A stretch of 64,000 nucleotides of DNA from Brevundimonas sp. SORGH_AS_0993. GTDB taxonomy: Bacteria > Pseudomonadota > Alphaproteobacteria > Caulobacterales > Caulobacteraceae. The notes beneath the pieces were generated by a model, which worked only from the letters and a program-made list of their open reading frames with translations, was not told the DNA's origin and made no database searches. Positions 60,174 through 64,000 of this stretch are shown here, one piece after another (within the stretch, counting starts at the first letter, position 1; every line of letters starts with the position of its first letter). Position numbers and translations under genes: made by a program. Where the stretch lies: assembly GCF_030818545.1 (NCBI RefSeq), contig NZ_JAUTAH010000001.1, forward strand, positions 1,183,001 through 1,247,000, read 5' to 3'.

Positions 60174-60477
60174 CTGCGCTCCTGGCCTGGCTGACGGCGG
60201 CGGCGGTCGCCCGCGCGCCGGCCGTGATCTGTGTGTGATGCGTCTCCAGGCGGCGCGCCTGGGCGACCGCCGCTTCGGCTTCCAGGCTGCGGGCCTGGCG
60301 TTCTGCCGCTGCGACGGCCGCGCCCGCCCGCGCCGCCTCCAGCCGTCTTCGCTCCAGCCCCAGCGGGTCCCAGCGAAAGCCCAGCCCAGCCAGGGCCGCC
60401 AGCATCAGCGCCAAACCGACCGCCAGCACGACGGCCCAGCCCAGCACGGTCAGGCGGCGGAGGATCGGCGGCCTCAT
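59989..60477 (-). CDS. Rz-like inner-membrane spanin
   Basis: 162 residues: N-terminal transmembrane anchor (about 9-31, LTVLGWAVVLAVGLALMLAALAGL) followed by a long coiled-coil (RRRLEAARAGAAVAAAERQARSLEAEAAVAQARRLETHH) and a C-terminal part with ADRLRGHDRELCRLAPELDG. This matches i-spanin layout. The start overlaps the endolysin stop by 4 bases. The last third carries the Rz1-like gene in a second frame, which may explain its Ala/Pro/Gly-rich C-terminus. Confidence 0.72.
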   Translation of the reverse strand: MRPPILRRLTVLGWAVVLAVGLALMLAALAGLGFRWDPLGLERRRLEAARAGAAVAAAERQARSLEAEAAVAQARRLETHHTQITAGARATAAAVSQARSADDADIPVESRRADRLRGHDRELCRLAPELDGCAAAPAAAGGGVETVRPGGPAAPADDGRSG

Positions 60478-60857
60478 GGAAAGGTCCTCCGATCCAGCTC
60501 GAAATGCGGGCCGTCCCTCAGGGTCGGCCAGTCGCCGCCCCAGACGATGGGGGTGTCCAGCGCTTGGGCCGCCGCCTTGAAGGCTTCGGCGATCCGGCCA
60601 TACAGGGGCCAGTCCCACCGAACCCGCCCCTCCACCAGGGCCGCCACATCCACCGCATGGCCGCTCAGGTGACGCGACTTCAGGGTCCGACTGGCCCCGG
60701 CCCGGACCAGGGCCGCCTGACGCTCCGGCGTCCTCAGCCCTTCGGTGACGATAAAGTCGACGGCGCTGCGGGCGATGGCCGCCTCCACCACCGCCGCCAG
60801 GGCCGGATGCACCCCGACCAGCCGCGCGCGCGACCGGGAAGACAGGCGCCCGCTCAT
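60474..60857 (-). CDS. M15-family endolysin (peptidoglycan L,D/D,D-peptidase)
   Basis: 127 residues, length of the small phage-type M15 peptidases (T5 endolysin-like). Zinc site: SRHLSGHAVDVAA (His and Asp) and the C-terminal DGPHFEL (His), with catalytic Asp/Glu nearby in GGDWPTLRDGPHFEL. N-terminal VHPALAAVVEAAIARSAVDFIVTEGLRTPERQAALV is typical. No signal peptide, so it needs the holin-like protein encoded just upstream (4-base overlap) for release. Confidence 0.88.
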   Translation of the reverse strand: MSGRLSSRSRARLVGVHPALAAVVEAAIARSAVDFIVTEGLRTPERQAALVRAGASRTLKSRHLSGHAVDVAALVEGRVRWDWPLYGRIAEAFKAAAQALDTPIVWGGDWPTLRDGPHFELDRRTFP

Positions 60858-61123
60858 GGCCGCCCTCCCGCCAGGCGCAGCTTCAGCTCCGCGATCAGGG
60901 CGATCAACTGCTGGGCCGTCGGCGCCACCAGATAGAGCACCAGGATCAGCGCCAGCAGCCCCATCAGCCCGTCCGTCGCATGGACCAGCCGCTCCGGCGG
61001 CATCGTCTCCACCGCCCGCAGCAACAGCAGCCACAATCCCGCGCTGACCAGAAAGGCGTACAGACGTCGCCACAGCCACCGCCCTTCGGCCAGGGGCTGG
61101 CCCCTCCGGTTGGTCCTGCTCAT
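60854..61123 (-). CDS. Holin-like small membrane protein
   Basis: 89 residues from ATG 61123: a basic N-terminus (RTNRRGQPLAEGRWLWRR), two hydrophobic helices (LYAFLVSAGLWLLLLRAV and LMGLLALILVLYLVAP) and a helical cytoplasmic tail. Two helices, charged ends and position directly before an endolysin gene fit a class II holin. It overlaps the endolysin start by 4 bases and the small acidic gene upstream by 4. Confidence 0.65.
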   Translation of the reverse strand: MSRTNRRGQPLAEGRWLWRRLYAFLVSAGLWLLLLRAVETMPPERLVHATDGLMGLLALILVLYLVAPTAQQLIALIAELKLRLAGGRP

Positions 61124-61269
61124 TCCTCGTCCTCCTCGGCGAGGCGACGCCCGCGCAGGCCGTCGATCCCGCTCTCCATCCGCCATTCGCCCGCGCTCAG
61201 GCTGTCGGGCGCCTCCCAGGCCTCGGCGTCCAGCACCTCAACCGACTCCATCGGCTCGAACGGGCTCAT
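61120..61269 (-). CDS. Small acidic protein in the lysis cassette
   Basis: 49 residues, rich in Glu (MSPFEPMESVEVLDAEAWEA near the start, ending LAEEDEE). It fits exactly between the fibre-like gene and the holin-like gene with 4-base overlaps on both sides, so it is very likely translated. No family recognised; an antiholin or fibre-chaperone role would be guesses. Confidence 0.55.
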   Translation of the reverse strand: MSPFEPMESVEVLDAEAWEAPDSLSAGEWRMESGIDGLRGRRLAEEDEE

Positions 61270-62729
61270 CCGATGGCCGTGACGCGGACCACGCCCGCGC
61301 CCCCCTGGCCGCCGACGCCGCCCGCCGTCTGACCCGCGCCGCCGCCGCCGCCGCCCGCCCCAAAGGCGCCGCCGGCCCCGCCCGCCTGTCCGGCGCCGCT
61401 GGCTGCGGCGGCCCCCCCGCCGCCGCCGCCGCCGCTCGGCGACAAATCGGGGGTCGACGCGCCCTGCCCCGCGGCCCCGGCGTTCCCGGCCGCCGCCTGG
61501 CTTCCCGCCACAGCGCCGATGCCGCCTTTGCCGCCGCCGCGCGCCGTATTGCCGGTGTCCAGCCCTCCGCCCCCGCCGCCCCCGCCAGGGCCGAAGGGAT
61601 CGCGCCGCTCCTCTCCCGCCGTCGCTGTCGCGCTGGTCGAAGACCCGCCCCCGCTGTTGCCGAGCAAACCGCCCAGACCGCCCGACGCCGCCGCCGTGCT
61701 GGCGCCGGCGCCCCCGGCCCCGCCCGTGGCCTTCAGCAGGGTCTTGCCCGCCAGGATCACCGTCGTCTCGCCCCCGCCCTGACCGCTCGCGCCCGAGCTC
61801 GCCCCGCCCGCTCCGCCGCCGCCCGGCGTGATCGTCAGGTCGCCGGTCAGGGCCGCACGCGCCCAGCGGGCCTCGCTGCGTCCACCCGCCCCGCCGCCCC
61901 CGCCGCCCAAACGCGCGGTCCCGGCGGCGCCCGCCTGTCCGGCCCCGCCGCCCCCGCCGCCGCCGATGCATGCAATCTCGATCCACCGCGCCCAGACCGG
62001 CGGCGTATAGACCCCCGCGCCGGTGAAGACCGCGCTCTCCAGCCGGGCCGCGCCCTGGTCGAAGGCCACCCGCCCCGTCGCCCGGTCCACCGCGAAGGCG
62101 CGCCGCCAGGTTCCGCCGTCCGCACTGACCTTCAGGCTCAGGTCGTCGTCGCCGATCAGGCCCAGTTCGGCCCGGCCGCCCCAGCCGCTCTGGAACAGCA
62201 GCGACAGGACGTCGGCCGCCCCTTCCTTGTTCAGCTTCAGCCGCAGGTCTCCGTCCCCGCCCTCGCCGACGCCGCGTGCGGTCATCAGGGCGGCGTTGAC
62301 CTTGATCGCCACTGGATTGTTCGCGTCCGCCGTCGTGCCGACGCCCAGCCGGGTCAGGTCCTGCACAACGCCCAACCGTTCGCCCAGCGGCCGCCAGGCG
62401 CCGCCGACCCGCACCACCGCCTCGCCCGCATCGGCGATCAGGGCGATCAGGCCGTCCGAGATCGGGACCATGCTCCATCCACCCGCTTCGAACCGCATCA
62501 GGGTTCCGGCCGGCCGCCCGCCCCAGGCGGCGCCCGTCGCCCCTTCGGGCAGGATGTAGAGGGCCCCGTCCGCCGGTCCTTCCGGCTGCGCCGCCGTCGT
62601 GCGGCTGAGCACCAGCGTCTGCAGCAGGGCGTCCAGCCGCGTCAGGGCCGCGTTCAAGGTGACATGTTTCTGCATCTGCCCCGCCGCCAGATAAGGCAGG
62701 GCCAGACGCGCGCTGAAATCGTCGCTCAT
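61266..62729 (-). CDS. DUF2793 fibre-like protein with glycine-rich C-terminus
   Basis: 487 residues. The N-terminal DUF2793 domain (about 1-110; ARLALPYLAAGQMQKHVTLNAALTRLDALLQTLV, AAWGGRPAGTLMRFEAGGWSMVP) is found in alphaproteobacterial prophages and gene-transfer-agent clusters. A middle tail-fibre-like part (about 115-240) is followed by a collagen-like Gly-rich stretch (runs of GGGGGGG, GAGGASSGASGQGGG) to the end. This suits a receptor-binding tip or appendage. It heads the lysis cassette. Confidence 0.8.
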   Translation of the reverse strand: MSDDFSARLALPYLAAGQMQKHVTLNAALTRLDALLQTLVLSRTTAAQPEGPADGALYILPEGATGAAWGGRPAGTLMRFEAGGWSMVPISDGLIALIADAGEAVVRVGGAWRPLGERLGVVQDLTRLGVGTTADANNPVAIKVNAALMTARGVGEGGDGDLRLKLNKEGAADVLSLLFQSGWGGRAELGLIGDDDLSLKVSADGGTWRRAFAVDRATGRVAFDQGAARLESAVFTGAGVYTPPVWARWIEIACIGGGGGGGAGQAGAAGTARLGGGGGGAGGRSEARWARAALTGDLTITPGGGGAGGASSGASGQGGGETTVILAGKTLLKATGGAGGAGASTAAASGGLGGLLGNSGGGSSTSATATAGEERRDPFGPGGGGGGGGLDTGNTARGGGKGGIGAVAGSQAAAGNAGAAGQGASTPDLSPSGGGGGGGAAAASGAGQAGGAGGAFGAGGGGGGAGQTAGGVGGQGGAGVVRVTAIG

Positions 62730-62870
62730 GGGATCTCCGTCGTTGATGGAGATCAGTCTGGAACGGCCCGCGACCAGGGCGGCCAGATCGGCCCAGCGTC
62801 GCGCCAGGCCCTTGAATTCTCTCGGATCAGTCCGCCGAAATGCGCGCCCAACCCCGCCCTTGCGCGCGTC

Positions 62871-63332
62871 TCAATCGTGCAGATAGACGATCCGCTTCAG
62901 TTTCCGGTCGCCCTTCAGCGTCTCCAGATGGCGTTCGTGGTCGCCGCTGGCGCGCGCCGCCGCCTCGCTGTCCTCGACCCAGTGGGTCGCCTCGATATGC
63001 TTTTGCAGGGCGCCGGCCGCCATCAGTTGGCCGGGAAAGAAGGTGTCGACCAGGTCGCCCGCGATGGGGACCGAACCGGTCGCCGTATCGATCGCCATAT
63101 AGGCCGCCATCCGCGCCAGGGTCGCCGGCGTCGCCCGCGCCCGAACCGCCTGCAGCAGCAGCCAGCCGCCGGTCCCCGCCGTATAGACCGTGCCCACCAC
63201 CGGGATCCACGTCAGCAGCGCATCCAGACCCAGACCGAACGGCCCGAAGCCGATCACCCGATCCGACAGCTTCTTCACGCCCTCGACATTGGACCAGATC
63301 TTCTCGATATCCCGGATCGACCGTTTGGCCAT
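62871..63332 (-). CDS. DUF4112 family membrane protein
   Basis: 153 residues from ATG 63332 (GGGGGGCGA just upstream; an ATG at 63344 is possible). SIRDIEKIWSNVEGVKKLSDRVIGFGPFGLGLDALLTWIPVVGTVYTAGTGGWLLLQAVRA is the DUF4112 signature, with two hydrophobic segments around 38-60 and 90-115 and a charged tail. Function unknown. It is separated from the lysis cassette by 141 bases without a clear gene and is divergent from the EEP-family gene. Confidence 0.85.
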   Translation of the reverse strand: MAKRSIRDIEKIWSNVEGVKKLSDRVIGFGPFGLGLDALLTWIPVVGTVYTAGTGGWLLLQAVRARATPATLARMAAYMAIDTATGSVPIAGDLVDTFFPGQLMAAGALQKHIEATHWVEDSEAAARASGDHERHLETLKGDRKLKRIVYLHD

Positions 63333-63396
63333 ATCGCCCCCCATGGTCACGCTTAACGCGCCTTGGGCGTCGATGTTCACCCGCGAAGGACCGTGC

Positions 63397-64000
63397 ATGT
63401 CCCTGCTGAAGACGGCGGCCAATCTGGCGGCCGGCCTGACCCTTCTCGGCCTGGCGACCATCGCGGCGGCGGCCCTCGGCGGCATAGGCCACCGCTGGGT
63501 GGACATCCTGGCCCAGTTCACCGCCCCGGCCCTGACGGCGGCGCTGGGCGTCACCCTGATCTGCCTGCTGCTGCGTCTTTGGCCGGCGGCGGGAACCGGC
63601 GCCCTGGCGTGCGGCGTGCTGCTGCTGGCTGTCTGGCCCCAGGGGTTTCCGCCACGCGCGCCCCTGCCCCAGCCCGACCAGCCCGTCGTGCGCGTCTATT
63701 CCGCCAATCTGTGGGTCTATAATGCGGACGTTCAGGCCATGCGCCGCTCCATCGTCGCCGCCGACCCCGACATCGTCATGCTGGTGGAGATGGGCGCCGC
63801 CCCCGCCGCCCAGGCCGACGCCCTCCTGGCCGGCTATCCCTATCGCACCGACCTGCACCAGCCGGATCGCGGCCGCGAGGCCCGTTCGGTCGTGGCCTCG
63901 CGCTATCCCATCGCCCAGCCCCTGCCCTCGCCGCCCGACGGCCTCAGCACCGTGGGCGCGGTGGTCCAGACGCCGCTGGGGCCGCTGGACGTCTTCGCCG
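63397..64000 (+). CDS. Membrane-anchored endonuclease/exonuclease/phosphatase family protein, 5' part
   Basis: About 201 residues before the right edge. ATG 63397 with AAGGA 7 nt upstream. Three hydrophobic helices (LAAGLTLLGLATIAAAALGG, FTAPALTAALGVTLICLLLRL and ALACGVLLLAVWPQGF) precede the EEP domain, which begins VRVYSANLWVYNADVQAMRRSI and contains DPDIVMLVEMGAAP with the metal-binding Asn and Glu. Alphaproteobacterial proteins of this layout are usually predicted phosphodiesterases or nucleases outside the cytoplasm. The rest is outside the window. Confidence 0.85.
   Translation, partial: MSLLKTAANLAAGLTLLGLATIAAAALGGIGHRWVDILAQFTAPALTAALGVTLICLLLRLWPAAGTGALACGVLLLAVWPQGFPPRAPLPQPDQPVVRVYSANLWVYNADVQAMRRSIVAADPDIVMLVEMGAAPAAQADALLAGYPYRTDLHQPDRGREARSVVASRYPIAQPLPSPPDGLSTVGAVVQTPLGPLDVFA

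Noticed and set aside
61261..62010. Glycine-codon repeats in the fibre-like gene as a tandem repeat or CRISPR
   Set aside because: The repetition comes from Gly/Ala codons of the coding sequence; there are no regularly spaced identical repeats with unique spacers.
61110..63356. 748-codon plus-strand frame across the lysis cassette and DUF4112 gene
   Set aside because: It crosses several overlapping minus-strand genes and consists largely of Pro, Arg and Ala from the complement of glycine-rich codons.

Overview
The window is GC-rich DNA with gene content and flagellar regulation typical of Caulobacterales, most likely Brevundimonas or a close relative. This is inferred from the multi-flagellin array with sigma54/IHF/ftr-type promoters and a FlaEY-like gene, the abundance of TonB-dependent receptors, and the GyrA quinolone-region residues. 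Several envelope genes start with TTG. No replication origin, rRNA or CRISPR array was seen; there is one tRNA (Lys-TTT).

Layout. 1-6.1 kb: two TonB-dependent receptors on the minus strand (the first runs off the left edge) flank a small hypothetical gene and a frameshifted metallo-beta-lactamase-fold hydrolase. 6.28-6.9 kb: a decayed IS5-family element. 6.95-12.2 kb: DUF1499 protein, acyl-CoA synthetase, uridine kinase, a nucleotidyltransferase-like protein, tRNA-guanine transglycosylase and a lipoprotein. 12.5-22.9 kb: a metal/tetrapyrrole-type uptake island. A TonB receptor plus an exported PLP aminotransferase on the plus strand face a minus-strand operon of TonB receptor, exported membrane-anchored CobN-like chelatase, MotA/TolQ/ExbB-like channel and DUF2149 protein. 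This operon resembles the Bacteroidota haem operon that contains HmuS and is the most unusual system in the window. 23-31.8 kb: tRNA-Lys, CaiB-family enzyme, lipoprotein, tamA-tamB (tamB carries a 1-nt insertion) and arsC.

31.9-37.05 kb: an arginine succinyltransferase (AST) catabolic cluster: an M20 peptidase-like hydrolase, astA, astD and astB. 37.1-46 kb: housekeeping genes phhA, hspQ, ppx/gppA, two tandem cyclophilins coupled to coaD, a class IV aminotransferase and gyrA. 46-52.4 kb: a frameshifted DUF1003 protein, a DMT transporter, a Phd/VapC-type toxin-antitoxin pair, a coupled three-gene membrane/redox operon, ssb and two small envelope proteins.

52.5-59.9 kb: flagellar filament locus with a FlaEY-like protein, a divergent flagellin, FlaG and three closely related flagellins. 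Two of these encode the same protein and differ at one base I could find. The three share a 5' leader with three hairpins, one of which covaries between copies, a candidate site for FlbT-type post-transcriptional control. 59.9-62.7 kb: a compact phage-type lysis cassette (DUF2793 fibre-like protein, small acidic protein, holin-like protein, M15 endolysin, Rz with embedded Rz1) with no capsid genes nearby, suggesting a domesticated phage or gene-transfer-agent module. 62.9-64 kb: a DUF4112 protein and a membrane-anchored EEP-family hydrolase cut by the right edge.

Three otherwise well conserved genes (MBL hydrolase, tamB, DUF1003) are each broken by a 1-2 nt indel, two of them in a short repeat. 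These may be assembly errors rather than true pseudogenes.
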